Under the pieces are notes generated by a model. It saw only the letters and a list, made by a program, of their open reading frames with translations. It had not been told where the DNA came from and made no database searches. This document shows positions 1-11,170 of a DNA stretch of 64,000 bases, piece after piece (positions within the stretch are counted from its first letter, which is position 1; the number at the start of each line of letters is the position of its first letter). Source of the DNA: Zychaea mexicana (Eukaryota; Mucoromycota; Mucoromycetes; Mucorales; Lichtheimiaceae). Position numbers and translations under genes: made by a program. The DNA lies in contig NW_026516692.1 of assembly GCF_025766255.1 (NCBI RefSeq), forward strand, positions 1-64,000, read 5' to 3'.

Positions 1-18
1 AGAGCTCAATATAAGTAT

Positions 19-250
19 GAACACTGTTCATGAGGCACTTGTAAGCAAGTGTTTAGAATAACTACCATTATTCTAGGGTTTCGACTACTGTCTCAATGAC
101 CAGCTACCCACGTCATCGAAAATCAAAGATTTTCTCTGACCACCCCTAATTATATTGATCATTATCTATTCTTTAAAAATAAAACTTAATAACTAAATAT
201 ATAAAATAAATTAAAAATACGAAAATCAATAAAGTATTAAACAGCCTTCT
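19..250 (+). repeat. dispersed ~230-bp repeat, copy 1 (LTR-like)
   Basis: This block is nearly the same as 32995-33227, in the same orientation. Shared landmarks in order are GAACACTG, the GGTTTCGACTAC block, a short hairpin ATC-AAAG-ATT (near 122-136), CTGACCACCCCTAATTATAT and ATTAAACAGCCTTCTA. Both copies begin at GAACACTG and end at CCTTCTA. A TG...CA pair lies inside the block (25-243), but no target duplication is visible. It may be a solo LTR fragment or another short mobile repeat. An open reading frame of the next gene starts immediately after it, so it probably truncated that gene. Confidence 0.75.
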
Positions 251-1272
251 ATATTGTCAATACAAGTATATTGCTGAATATCAAAGAGCAGTACACGTGA
301 TTATACCAGCTCACAGAGACAAGGAGAAAAGCATATTCGATTCAATTCTTCGTCACCAGTTCCTAAACCATAGATTCAAAACCACAGACTTTCTTCGACT
401 CACCAAACTTTGGTCGCAAAAGGTTAACGGCACAGATATATTTTATAAAACACTAGAGCAGCTCTCTATTCATTACACAAAATGGAAAGAAATCGATAAT
501 ATCATACGCACCAAAAACAACAACAAAGAATCCATCGATAACATGAGCAACGATTTGAACTCGACGACCCATAAACGAACAGCACCACCTGCACAACACC
601 CATCTCCATCAAAAACACCACGTACTGAAAGCATAATTCAAAACGATAATACCTCAAGTGCCTCGTCATCTACAAATCGGCTTGATTCTCCTGTTACAAT
701 TTGTCCAGCTCCAGCACTTATCGATACGCAAAATCTAGCCACCTTTATGTTCCATCAATTACTAGCAAACATTCCACAGCAATTACCTTCCATGCCTCCA
801 ACACCGTCAAATCATTCACAATATGAATATCCTCCTGTCAGACTTCAGCCATTACAACTTTTGGGTAAGAAAAATAATTTGTCGATCAAAATATCCGCAT
901 ATATTGACATTGTAAATATATTTAACACCTGCATGCAGCTCAACAAACCCAAATTTTACCACGATGCCACAAACATCTACAAGTAGCAACAGTAGTGGTG
1001 GCATTAACAACGGTACCAGCAACAGCATACTTGATGGCCTTTGTAAAAAGAACCAAAAAAAATGTAGTATTTGTGGCAACATTAAATGTAAAGGCAAAAA
1101 CAATAGGACAAAATGCACAGCAAAATGCAGCTTCTGTGGTAAAGTCGATTGTACCAACAAAAATAACAAAACAAAATGCAATCCAGACAACAGCATTTTA
1201 TCGCCTACCAATATAAACCATCAGTTATCCTATATCGCTATTAGCATTTATAGTATTTTTACACAGCAATAA
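251..1272 (+). pseudogene. unknown gene, 5'-truncated, with C-terminal cysteine-knot repeats
   Basis: No function is assigned. The frame is open straight out of the upstream repeat (YKYIAEYQRAVHV, then IIPAHRDK) with no nearby ATG, so the 5' end seems to be lost. The first exon runs to about 863 and has an N-terminal basic/aromatic region (FDSILRHQFLNHRFKTTDF) followed by a Ser/Thr/Pro-rich linker. A GTAAGA donor lies near 865 and a possible acceptor near 939, although the phase does not close perfectly. The last part (964-1272) encodes two tandem cysteine units, CSICGNIKC and CSFCGKVDC, each followed by an N-x-x-TKC motif. This looks like a zinc-binding module. The rest could be DNA-binding, possibly of transposon origin, but that is a guess. 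Confidence 0.45.
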
Positions 1273-1327
1273 ACTCTACTTTCAGATTATTACAGTATCA
1301 TTTTGAAACTTTTCTTTTTCGTTTTTG

Positions 1328-1466
1328 GGAAAGTTCCCCTCCGCTGCGCTCCGGGGAACTTGCCTCATACATACTATCCGTGCCAAATAATAATGATATT
1401 AAGGAGTTATCTTCGGGGATTGGCTTGGGTCACAAAACTGAGTCACTAGCCAAATTGTGACCTTAC
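1328..1466. other. two strong hairpins in an intergenic stretch
   Basis: A perfect 9-bp stem (AAGTTCCCC / GGGGAACTT) at about 1329-1361 encloses a CCGCTGCGCTCC loop, similar in style to the GC-rich CGCTTCGCTC hairpins at the ends of the Helitron near 57.8 and 63.2 kb. A second palindrome, GGTCACAA / TTGTGACC with about 19 nt between arms, lies around 1434-1466 and resembles in layout the 30-bp palindromes that end transposons A and B. No gene is seen between 1273 and 1764. Confidence 0.5.
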
Positions 1467-1764
1467 ATACAATAATTGCATTGTAGAAAAAATTTGAGTA
1501 CCCGCTAGGTCACTGCTATGAATCATCTTGCATATACCTTTGACATAACATACATCCTTAGACTCAACGAGTATAGCAGTAACAATGCAATAACACATAC
1601 ATTGACTCATTCTCAATTAGATGAGCATCAATGTTTTTTTGCTATCACAAATGAAATAAATAAAAGACCGTTGACTATTCTCAAAAATGTTGCCTTTATT
1701 TATTTGCAATACATTTCCAACTTCTCAAGCTCTACACTTTTTTCTAACACATCTTTGTCAATCA

Positions 1765-3943
1765 TGTCTCTCAACACCACTGCCAGCTTCTCTACGTATC
1801 AGGCCTCGCAAATGGCTATGCGTGAATCTATGAATGAAACGCACCGTGAAGCACTCGAAGCACGCCTAGCCAACACGAAGAAAACCTATGTCAACAAGCA
1901 AACGGAATACCGTCAATGGTGCGATAGAATGATGCCACATTTGCCTACAGAAACTCGTTATATTGTTTATGGCGACAAGCTCCACTTGTTTATCAAAGAA
2001 GAGATATGTACAATAATTATGAAATGTACGACTTCAAATTCATAGTTTTGCTGTACTGCTTCTTAGCTTATATAATCTCAATTGACAGGTCATGAGCCGT
2101 GATGCTCGTCACAAGGGCAAAGGATCGACCCAGGTCAAGAAAATCAAAGCTTCCACTTTCATGAGGTACGTTGCCGCCATCGTCGATTTATATCAGCAAC
2201 AAGTTCGTTCGTTTGCCAATAGTCATCCTCATCCACGTAGCACTGTCAAGGAACTTATCGACCTCGTTTAAATCCGCGAAGAAAGCCAACGACGTGAAAT
2301 TTACGACGAACGTGCACTTGCAACATTGATCGATGGATATACGACCACCGATCAGATTGCCGACGTTGTTGCTTACTACATGGCCAAGAACGAAGGGTCT
2401 TACTTGCGCAATGCTCTCGCATTTTTGCTTTCTCACTATTGTTTGTTGCGAAGCGAGTCGGCACAGAAGGCTACCTTACCTGATATGCACAGTGTCAAAT
2501 TGGAGCGTGAAGGCCCGTCCGAATGCCATTCCCTCATGATGATTATCAAGCAAGGAAAGACAAACAAGCACAGTCGTCTGGAACTTGTCGCCTACATCTG
2601 GAACACTCACGTCGAGATATGCCCCTTCATGGCTCTTTCTTTTATTTTTTCTGGTGTTGGCATGTCGAAAACGAACCATTCCCGTCTTTACTCATAACCA
2701 AGATTAGTATGATATCCGCTTGCTCAAGAGCACCTATCCTTCCGCCACTAGCACTACCGAAATCTCATATCAGCAGCAATTTCAAGTAATCGACGAGGCG
2801 TTTGCCAAATGTAACATTGTCTCCTCCAAGAAAACACATGCCGCCCGGGGTTCCTCATGCAAGATGGCAGATTTGGATGGTGCCGACGAGGCGCAGATAA
2901 GAAGATTAGGCAGATGGAACAACACTACGATGAATGGTACTTACTTGATAAGTCTTCCTCGTGAAGTCATGCACGTCTTGGCCGGCTTTCCTGCTTAACA
3001 GGGTCACTTCTTTCTGCCTCGTGCTGCCTTTGAACCTCCTCAAGAATATGTTAAAAGATTTTTCCTCATGTCGAATACTGGCTGGAAACAATTTGAACTG
3101 ATCAAGTGGCTGCCGCCGGGTTTCTGCGTCTCTTAGGTGTTCTGCGCGTTATGTTTCTTCAAGAACGCTGTGCTTATGTAAGAAAAGTATCTGCATCATC
3201 CAATTTTTCTCAATCATATATTCAGAGAGCCGCTATATATTCAGTTCAAAGGTAAGTATTGATTTTAAAAAATGCACAAGATGATCATCAATATGGTACT
3301 TATTGTTGTTACTATTTTGACTATTAGAATCTTCAACGATCCATCTGAGAAGATGCCACCCCTCAAGATCTGCTCTTGCAAGGTGCCGTACCTCACCTTG
3401 AGCAACGCATGAGCACGATGAACAATGAAATGGTTTCGCGGTTAGATGCAATGCAAATGCAGATGGAAAATATGACGAAGAACCTTTCTGACCTCGTATC
3501 TGGCCGTGCGACAGTAAACCTAAGCATCAATTGGCCATCATCATCATCATCAGCAGCAGCAGCAGCACCCATGCCAACATAGCAGCACCATCCAGAGCAG
3601 CAGCCAACAACAGCAACAGTTACATCCATCCCGAGTTCAGCACCTTCTGAATCATTGGGTCTTGATGCAATGAGTGAGCCACTGGTTTATATGATGAGCT
3701 TGGGAATCAAGACTTTCACTGACCTTTTGTGCAGAGTGGTCGGTTGGGCTTGCTGGAGGCTATGCAGTGAAAACACTGGAACAACGTTGGGGTGTAAAAT
3801 GGAGAAACGGCGATCGCAAGTTCTTCAGTCGCAGAATCAAGATCATTAAGGAGGTCGAGCAATTTGCCTCTGCCAAAGGGATTTCGGAAATGACAGCAGC
3901 AGCAATTAGTGAAGAAAGGCGCAATGCTCTTGGACTTAGCTAA
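1765..3943 (+). pseudogene. Crypton-like tyrosine recombinase, copy 1 (decayed)
   Basis: This encodes a tyrosine recombinase of the Crypton type, a DNA transposon using a circular intermediate and lacking terminal repeats. Landmarks in order: an N-terminal segment ending KLHLFIKEE (1765-2000); an intron with its acceptor near 2091; a helical core-binding region (2094-2420); LLRSES, which carries the first catalytic Arg (about 2452); KQGKTN (about 2550); HAARGSS, the HxxR box (about 2838); RRLGRWNNT and a downstream Tyr (about 2900-2945). The C-terminus (3740-3943) matches a GCR1_C-type DNA-binding domain (LAGGYAVKTLEQRWGVKWRN). It is broken by a stop near 2269 (LIDLV*IREE), by frameshifts between 2640 and 2720, by a stop near 2996 and by stops in the C-terminal third. 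Copy 2 lies at 52866-55545, and the matching order supports the call. Confidence 0.8.
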
Positions 3944-4616
3944 AACGAACTTAACAAACAGGTGACAACGATTTTCCAAAATATTTAGGTGTTTAGCTCT
4001 TTTCTCCCTTTGCTACTTATTCAGCAGACCCACTTAAACTATTTACTTGAAATAAATGAAACATATTTTGTTTGAAGAAGATAAGAAGCGTCGCTTATTG
4101 TAAAATATCTTTCCGTCATATGTTTTGGATTTACTGTTGTAATGGCAAAATCGCAAGTATAATATAGATGAATTTGAAAATGGAACATATGACAATGATA
4201 GGTAGTAGCATAGCAACGGTGTCAGAAACAAAAGGATAGAGAGTAATATTATTATTTTGTGACCCACACGGCAATAACTCCAGTTATTTCTTATATAGAT
4301 AGCAGAAAACAAGTGTTATTTCTTGCGGGTCCTAAATCTTGCAGGTGCCCTACTGTGGCATGTTGGGACATTGAGGTTGTATAATAAAAGATATAAAATA
4401 TTAATACAAGATGAAGTTGAAAAAATAATATTAAATGAATGGACTTTTTTAAATGAAAATTGGAAAAAGAAAGCAAATAATTATAAGCATCATACAGAAT
4501 CAAAACATATTAAAGAAATAAAGGAAATAAAAAAAAAGAAGAACTTTTATTTAGGCAGAAGGGATTTAATTTTAGGCAGAGTGGATATGAATGTTAATCA
4601 CCGCACGAAAAACCAA
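3944..4616. other. intergenic; AT-rich island fragment with a small ORF
   Basis: 3944-4320 shows nothing recognisable. From about 4380 the composition becomes strongly AT-rich and Lys/Ile/Asn-coding on the + strand (for example KRYKILIQDEVEKIILNE, then KEIKEIKKKKNFYLGRRD, ending at 4631). This resembles the AT-rich islands at 14-16, 31-32.6 and 57 kb. The open frame runs a few codons into the terminal palindrome of transposon A, which suggests A inserted into an older AT-rich island. No function can be given. Confidence 0.4.
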
Positions 4617-5203
4617 ATGTCAAGTGGTTAGAAAACAGCTTGACATGTGGTGGCAAGCTGTTGGGGTACCAAGGAAAAAACTAACCAGGTTGTATAGACT
4701 AAATTTAGTAGATATGCACCAACTACCTGATCTGCATTCGAGGTTATCCCATAACAGTAACTGAAAAGCGCGCTAATGCATGAGAGTGCTAAGAGCAATG
4801 CTATGGTTTCTGGCTACTTTGCTTTTAGAAAATAGTTGTTGGGGGGTTACATCCCCACTTTTTTTTTTACAATTTCATCTTACCCTATGTGAACACCCCC
4901 TATAAAAATAGCTTCCAGCAACTCTGTCCCCGATTCTATGCAAAATGACGCATCTTACTGCTCCTTCCTTCATGCAGAAGAAAAGCTTGTATGATATTGT
5001 ATTCCGTATATGTATCTGCATTATATATTTTTTTACATGAAGTTTATACACAAGCACAACGCAACAATGCGGCGGACGTATAAACATAATATGTAACACA
5101 GTATAAAAAGGATTTCTTGATCCCAGTAGTAGCAGGAGGAAAGACCCATTCATAAGCGAGTAAGGGACAACAGCGGGGGTCAATTTAAGGAAGAAAATAA
5201 AAA

Positions 5204-8200
5204 ATGGAATCGTCCCAATTTGTTGTTCTTCGTCCTCATTGCATTCCCATCATAGATTATAATCCAGAAAGGGTCGAATGCTTTTGTCCGGAATGTTTCA
5301 GAAGCAGCATTTTCGGTTTTCGCGAGGTTACTCGTATACAAAGAGAGCAGCACACTCAGCGTGCTGTAAATTCGGCTAGAGAAGGAATCTCGCACAACGG
5401 TATATTTGTTTCATAGTAGCGTTCAAAGTGTTGACATTATTTAGTAACTAGACGTTTCGTGAACACAGTAAGCGCTCTCATAGCCACTTTTGAAGGCGAA
5501 CAGCCTTCCTTATCTGAAGCATCAGATAATATGGATATTGACGAAATGGATATTGGTGATGACGTTTCGAATGAGCCTTCCACTTCCCGTTCTCTTGGTA
5601 TGTCGAGATAATTGATCGATAATAGAAAGAGAGTAAGATAACTTATTGTTGGATGAATAGCTATTCATGATATTGATGCTCCTTCTTCCTCTCCTGGTAT
5701 GTTGAGATAAGTGATGGATAGTGTCAAGGAAGGGATATATGATTTATTGTTGAATGGTTGAACGGTATATAATAGCTGCTGCGAGTCGTCGTTTGTCGTT
5801 CTCTGACGAGGACAATGTCTTTGGAGTGGAGGAAGACAGAGACAGTGTTGGCGGCACCGAACGTTTGCTCGATGCCGAAGATGTTGAATGGGATGTCGAA
5901 GCAGACAATGTGAATGAAGAAGAAACAGCCAGCATTGACGAACCAGGTGTGTGCAATTTTTTTTTTGGAAAACCCATTTTTATTTCACTCATTCAAAGTT
6001 TCTCATATCCTTCTAAAGATGCTGCTTACCTTCATCCACAAACACCCTTGCTTCCAGGGTATTCTCATCCCTACGTTCTTGTCCTTGTTTTCCTTGTTCT
6101 GTTCCAGTTGCACTTCCTCTCTGAACGAACGTCGAGCACGCTTATTGAGTTTTGTGCAATCCTTCTCGAAGATCTTCCTTTTCCATCTTCTGACCGTCTT
6201 CCTCTCTCTCTTGCCACATTGCGTCGTATCACCGGCATCGCTACCCAAATTGATTCTTTACGACGTTATGTATCATGTCCGACATGCCATAGCATTTACC
6301 TTTTGACGCCAGATTGCCCACGTACATGCACAAATAACGATATCCGTTACAGTCGCCTATGTGGCCGAGCATTGTTCAGATCAGTGGGCAATAGATTGTC
6401 GCCAATCAAAGAATTTGCTTACCAGCCCTTATCTGCGAGTATTGAGCGACTGTTCAAACGACCGGGATTTGAGACGATGATCGAAACATGGCGCGATCGC
6501 AGACGTGTCGCAAATACATTTTACGACGTTTATGATGGCGACATGTGGCGAGAGTTTGCTGATCGTGCTGGTCGTCGCTTTGCCGCAGAGGTTCGTTCGC
6601 TGTTGTTGACGCTCAATGTTGACTGGTTCGGCCCGTTCACGAATTCGACATACTCATGCGGTGCATTATATTTGACCGTCAATAATCTCCCTCGATCTGA
6701 GCGTTACAAAACGGAGAATGTTATACTCATTGGAGTAATGCCAGGTCCGCGAGAGCCAAGCACATCCGACATGAACCACTACTTGCGCACAATGGTCGAT
6801 GATTTGCTTGAATGGTATGATTGGAAAACAGTTGGAACGAACGAGCATCCAGAGGGAGCACAAGTACGTTTGGCCCTACTACTCAATGCTTGTGACATAC
6901 CTGCTGCCAGAAAAACCGGTGGGTTCACTTCCCATGCTAGCACTTGTGCTTGCCATAAATGCGCTCGCCAGTTTTTCGTATTTCCTGGTACAACAGACAT
7001 CGACTACTCAGGATTCGAAATGGAGGAATGGGAGCTGCGGACACGCGAAAGCAATCGCCATGACGCCGAACAATGGCGGCAAGCTGACACACTTGCTGCT
7101 CGCCGAGAAATCGAACGCGACACCGGAACTCGATGGTCAGAATTGCACCGCCTTGAATACTTTGACCCTGTTCGCTGTACGATCATTGATCCGATGCATA
7201 ACCTGTTCCTCGGGACAGCAAAGCGTATGACAAAGACATGGATCGAGAATGGCGACTTGACGAGGCAGGACCTTCGAGAAATGCAGGTGTTGGCCGACAG
7301 CATTGTGCTCCCCCCCGACTACGTTTCCTTGAAGCGAAAGATAGAAGCTGGCTTCTCCTTCATGACTGCTGATGATTGGAAATCGTGGTGTATTGTGTAC
7401 TCGCCATTTGTTTTGCAAAACCATCTCCCCCGCCACCTCCTTCAACATTGGCTGCAGTTTGTAAATGCCTGTGACTGCTAGTCAAACCATCAATCACTAT
7501 GGATGAGATCGAAGAAGCCAGTACGCTTTTGCTGTCCTTTTGCCGTGGTGTGGAACGCTTGTACGGAGCAGAAGAGGTCACGCCGAATATGCATCTACAT
7601 ATGCATTTGGATGTAACGATCGAGGATTTTGGACCTTTATACGCTTTCTGGCTATTTAGTTTTGAGAGATATAATGGGTATTTAAAGGAGATCGATACCA
7701 ACCAGAAGGATTCGTTCGAATGACATTTATGAAGAAGTTCTTGCAAAAGACAGGTGCTCGCGACTTTGTCCGGTCGTTTGAAGCCCGCTTCGATGATAGA
7801 CCAAGCCATTTCGACTTTTTGAATCGCTTCCTTGACATCGTACAACCGATTCAGCAAAGTGTTGACATTGCGCATAGTACGTTTGACCCTCACGATTTCT
7901 TTGCGCTGTCGACGAGTACAGAGCTGGCCACTGGAAGCGAGCCATTGCCGCCAGATGCGTATCCATTAGACACTGCGCCAACAAGCTTCATGATTGAGCC
8001 AGTGTATGAGTACCTTCTCGCATTCTACCGGTCGGTATATGGTGCCGAACTCGACCACTATAGAGAAGCGCAAGCAGGCCGAGTTTTTGTCAACAACCGA
8101 TACGAGAAAATTAAGACCATACGCATTATGGGTCAGCTATACAGAAGTAAAGAAGCGCGATCACGTCGAGGTGCACATGCACAGGTGTTGTACCAGGCAG

Positions 8201-8511
8201 AGGATCGAGGCGAGCCTATCGCTTGGCCATGCGAGATCCAGTACTTCTTTCGGCACGAATTGATGGTCAACGGCCAGCTTGAAAAGCACGTTTTTGCTTT
8301 TGTTAGGTGGTACAGCATCTTCAGCAGCAATGAGCCGCTATTTGTTGACAGTTACCTGGAGACGTGGCGTAGCCACTTCCGTGCTGAAGACATGGACTGC
8401 ATCGTGCCCGTTCATCGTCTATATGGGCAGGTGGCAGTTGTAAAGTATGATCAAACGCATGCAAGTGGTAGAACTGTTGTAATTCCATTGCCGAAAAAGA
8501 TGTTGGCGTAA
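5204..8511 (+). pseudogene. Tnp2-family (CACTA-like) transposase, element A
   Basis: This is a cut-and-paste transposase of the Transposase_21/Tnp2 family. The first exon (5204-5399) encodes a short Cys-rich head (CFCPECF). An acidic linker follows in small exons (about 5450-5600 and 5754-5945), and after an intron of about 100 nt the main catalytic region runs to 7481. Family landmarks are LTLNVDWFGPF, YLTVNNLPRSERYK, LIGVMPGPREPS, LNACDIPAARK, CHKCARQF and the diagnostic DPMHNLFLGT (about 7190). Compared with copy B, a single base is missing near 7475 (frame ends at 7481, resumes as SITMDE) and another near 7722 (QKDSFE, then MTFMKKF), so the gene is inactive as read. The last part (7720-8511) is a conserved C-terminal domain. 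It is convergent with the companion gene that follows. Confidence 0.88.
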
Positions 8512-8682
8512 ATCAAATAGTAGAAGCAGTGCTACGATTCAATTTTCAAATTTTCTTTCCTCCTCTCCGAAGCAGTCTCTTTCTCCCCCACACACCCCCA
8601 CCCCCCATTCAGTTACATATGGTATAAACTTTTTTGCCCACCCCAAACCCGCACAGCATATAGCTGGTAACCATTTTATTAG
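8512..8682. other. convergent intergenic space in element A
   Basis: This is the short 3'-3' gap between the transposase and the companion gene. It contains a pyrimidine-rich, C-rich tract (around 8560-8610). No gene is seen. Confidence 0.5.
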
Positions 8683-9792
8683 TTATGCAAGCATCCAGTC
8701 TTGCAGCTGCGAGCGCACCTTCTCGACCAAGGTGCCCGCCTTTCGAGCCGCTGTTCGTGCGAGCGCATTCGGCTGGGCATCAACAGTGGGCGCACTGTAC
8801 TCGTCGAGTCTCGCCAAGAAAACGTTTGCCTATACCAATTTCTTCAATAAGATGTGTATGCAAAGAACACCCGCTTTCTAAATCATTACCCTCTCACTGC
8901 GCCATTCGGGCACAAAGACTGACACGCGCTTAACGCTACTCAAGCCTTCAGCGCTCCCCTCATTGTCGGTCTCCTCATCCGACATACATTCGGCCTGCAG
9001 CAATGACGATCCGCCAGGGTACTGCTCCTCCAGCTCGAATGCATGGCGTCGGAAAACGTTAAGTCGCCGTGTCGATTTCTGTCAACATCGTCAAGCTTCA
9101 TTATTTTATGCGACGCCCTTCTACTACTACTTTTGCTTACATTGTATCGACGTTGGTAACGCCGTTTCGTCACTTTTCTGGGCTTTTGTTGCAGCCGACT
9201 GTCTCGACATCGTGCGCTTATGTCGAAGTGGTGGTAGACCATATTCCTGATATGGCCCTTGCTCAAGTTAAAGCACCCTTGACCGTGGACATACTCAACA
9301 AGGCGCTTCACAGCCTCCTTGTTGTGGCTATCGGTGAAACTGAGGTCGAGCCCTAGGCCAGCGTTTCCAAGCCGTCCATTGTAAGCGCGTATGCACTCCT
9401 TTTATATATGAAGGCAATATTATTTAATGAGCAATTTCTTTGCACCAGCCGTCTCAATCTCTCTTGACAGAACACGACAAACTTACAGACGCAGTTGGAG
9501 CACGGCGGCCACGAGCTTGCACTTGCTCGCCACCATTCCTCTCATCGGTAGCATCAGTACCAGTAGTGGCACCACGAGTTACCATACCAGCAACTGCTCG
9601 GCCCATCGCGGTGAGCTCGGATCGCATCACCTGGTTCTCAGCTTCCAAACCAACGACTCGATCCAAAAGCGCATTTTGCTGCTGCTGCTGCTGCTGCTGC
9701 CGATCCAAGGCACTGTTGGCCTGTTCGACATCGGCCTCACGCACTGCCATACGTCGTTGACGTTGGGCTTGCAATTCAGATACAGTGGGCAT
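8683..9792 (-). CDS. companion coiled-coil protein of element A (function unknown)
   Basis: No known function. The first exon (9792 down to about 9490) starts MPTVSELQAQRQRR and is a heptad-rich coiled coil with a Gln run (QQQQQQQQ) from a CAG/CAA repeat, then a Gly/Thr/Arg-rich tail ending APTAS at a GTAAGT donor. Further exons encode an alpha-helical domain (EAVKRLVEYVHGQGCFNLSK, about 9330-9270), a basic stretch, then PEWRSER, an intron (GTAATG ... TATAG) and ANVFLARLDEY (about 8790), ending SQLQDWMLA at 8683 with an AATAAA just downstream. Copy B at 37252-38311 has the same exon order, the same intron positions and the matching PQWRNER/ANAFLCHLD block. It may be an accessory DNA-binding or regulatory protein of the transposon, analogous to plant TnpA, but that is inference. 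Confidence 0.6.
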
Positions 9793-11004
9793 CTATACAA
9801 GATCATCTCAGTATACATCACATAACTACAGCTGTAATGCTTCGTCTTGTCAACGCTCACTTTTTTTGGAGTAGGTACGAAGATGTATGTGGACAGAAAG
9901 AGGTTGGTATAATAGATTGGTTTGGATGTGGGGGGAACCTTTTATCGGGTGGGGGATTGTTCTGTCTGGTGCTCTTTTTTGTGCATGATCAGGGTCACTT
10001 TTTCTTTTGGTATTGCAGCTAGTTTTATTCCGCATCAATCTATCTCTCTCTTTATCCCGCCTCTTTCTCTTTCTTTTCACTTTACTTCCTCCCTTCTTGA
10101 CGCGACGCACTACTCTCTCAAGGCTCGTAAGTACAGGTTCATGAAGCACCTCTTTACTCATGTTGTGGTCAAACTAGTTTTAACTTTTATGGCTCTATCT
10201 AATACCACTTAAATTTGGGTATTCTTATAGCTCAGGACGCGATCATCTGTTCTCCTGTCCAAAAGTGTAGGCGGCGCCATCATAGGACGAAGCTTGTAAG
10301 TTCTTCATTCTTTCTATCTATATACTCCATTTTTTGTCTTTGAACTACAGCCTTCTACCCATAATGCTACCACTGTTGCTACGATCTCTCATGCCAAACA
10401 TCTAACTGGATCCTTCATACACGCTCAATCTCACGTCATTCCTAGTGTTGCTGCGAAAGCTGGTCAGTGCTGCCACACTTCATATGGCGCTTTTAGAAAA
10501 AGGTAACACTTCTATATTCACTTTCACCTAGTTGCAGCACAAACTTTTTGAGTGGACCGTGGGTCATCAACACACACGGCATTGTTGCGATTCACTCTTG
10601 TTATTTTCGGCCCCATCACCAGCTAGAGATTGTATGCATATTCACACAGACATACACATATACATAGATGCTCTCTTTGCTTTTGCTTTTATTGTTTGCT
10701 CCCGTTTTGACTCCTTTGAATCCTTAATAATTTTGTTTTGCTACTCTAATATTGAAATAAATAAAATTCGGTTGCTTATTACCATACCATCATAATCATC
10801 GCTGCTATATAAAAATTGATACCTACTGCGGTCATTTTATTCGTTTGGTATATGCACAAATTATAACATGCTAAAACATGCTATGCAGACCTCTGTCAGC
10901 TTGATACAGCTCTAGTACCCGGTCCATATGTAGAGAAACTGGGGGAACTACATTGCTCTTTGCATGCATATGCAGTAACATACACGCCTAAATTTGGATA
11001 CCAT

Positions 11005-11143
11005 ATGTCAAGCTGTTAAAACAGCTTGATAGACCCTTAACTTGCTGTTTCTACAGAAATGTCAAGGGGTTAAAAACAGCTTGACATCATCTTGACATGT
11101 CCTTGCCACCCACATGTCAAGCTGTTTTTCAGCCCCTTGACAT
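11005..11143. promoter_or_regulatory. array of three terminal palindromes, right end of element A
   Basis: Three imperfect palindromes lie at 11005-11030, 11059-11087 and 11114-11143. Arms are variants of TGTCAAG / CTTGACA, and the 10-14 nt between arms is TGTT/AAAAACA-like. They resemble iterated transposase-binding sites or cruciform-forming ends. The left end of A has one clear copy at 4617-4646. Confidence 0.65.
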
Positions 11144-11170
11144 ACCCTCTCCTGTCCAGTGAATCTGAGT

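Larger units (their letters stand above)
4617..11143 (+). mobile_element. transposon A: two-gene Tnp2 element with palindromic termini
   Basis: Both ends carry the same 30-bp imperfect palindrome with arms ATGTCAAG / CTTGACAT (4617-4646 and 11114-11143). Read outward-in, the similarity continues as CATGTGGTGGCAAG on the left and CATGTGGGTGGCAAG on the right. Two more palindromes of the same kind lie inside the right end (11059-11087 and 11005-11030). Within the element are a Tnp2-type transposase (+) and a convergent coiled-coil gene (-). The right subterminal stretch near 10912-10930 (ACCCGGTCCATATG) reappears reversed in transposon B near 36123, together with flanking similarity. I could not find a target-site duplication, so the exact outermost base is uncertain. 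The non-coding part 9850-11000 holds the upstream region of the second gene. Confidence 0.75.

Noticed and set aside
25..243. Solo LTR with TG...CA ends
   Set aside because: Homology between the two copies extends beyond TG and CA on both sides, and no target duplication is visible.
3531..3600. Separate Ser/Ala-rich protein
   Set aside because: It is the simple-sequence linker of the decayed Crypton, matching the same linker at 55.05-55.2 kb in copy 2.
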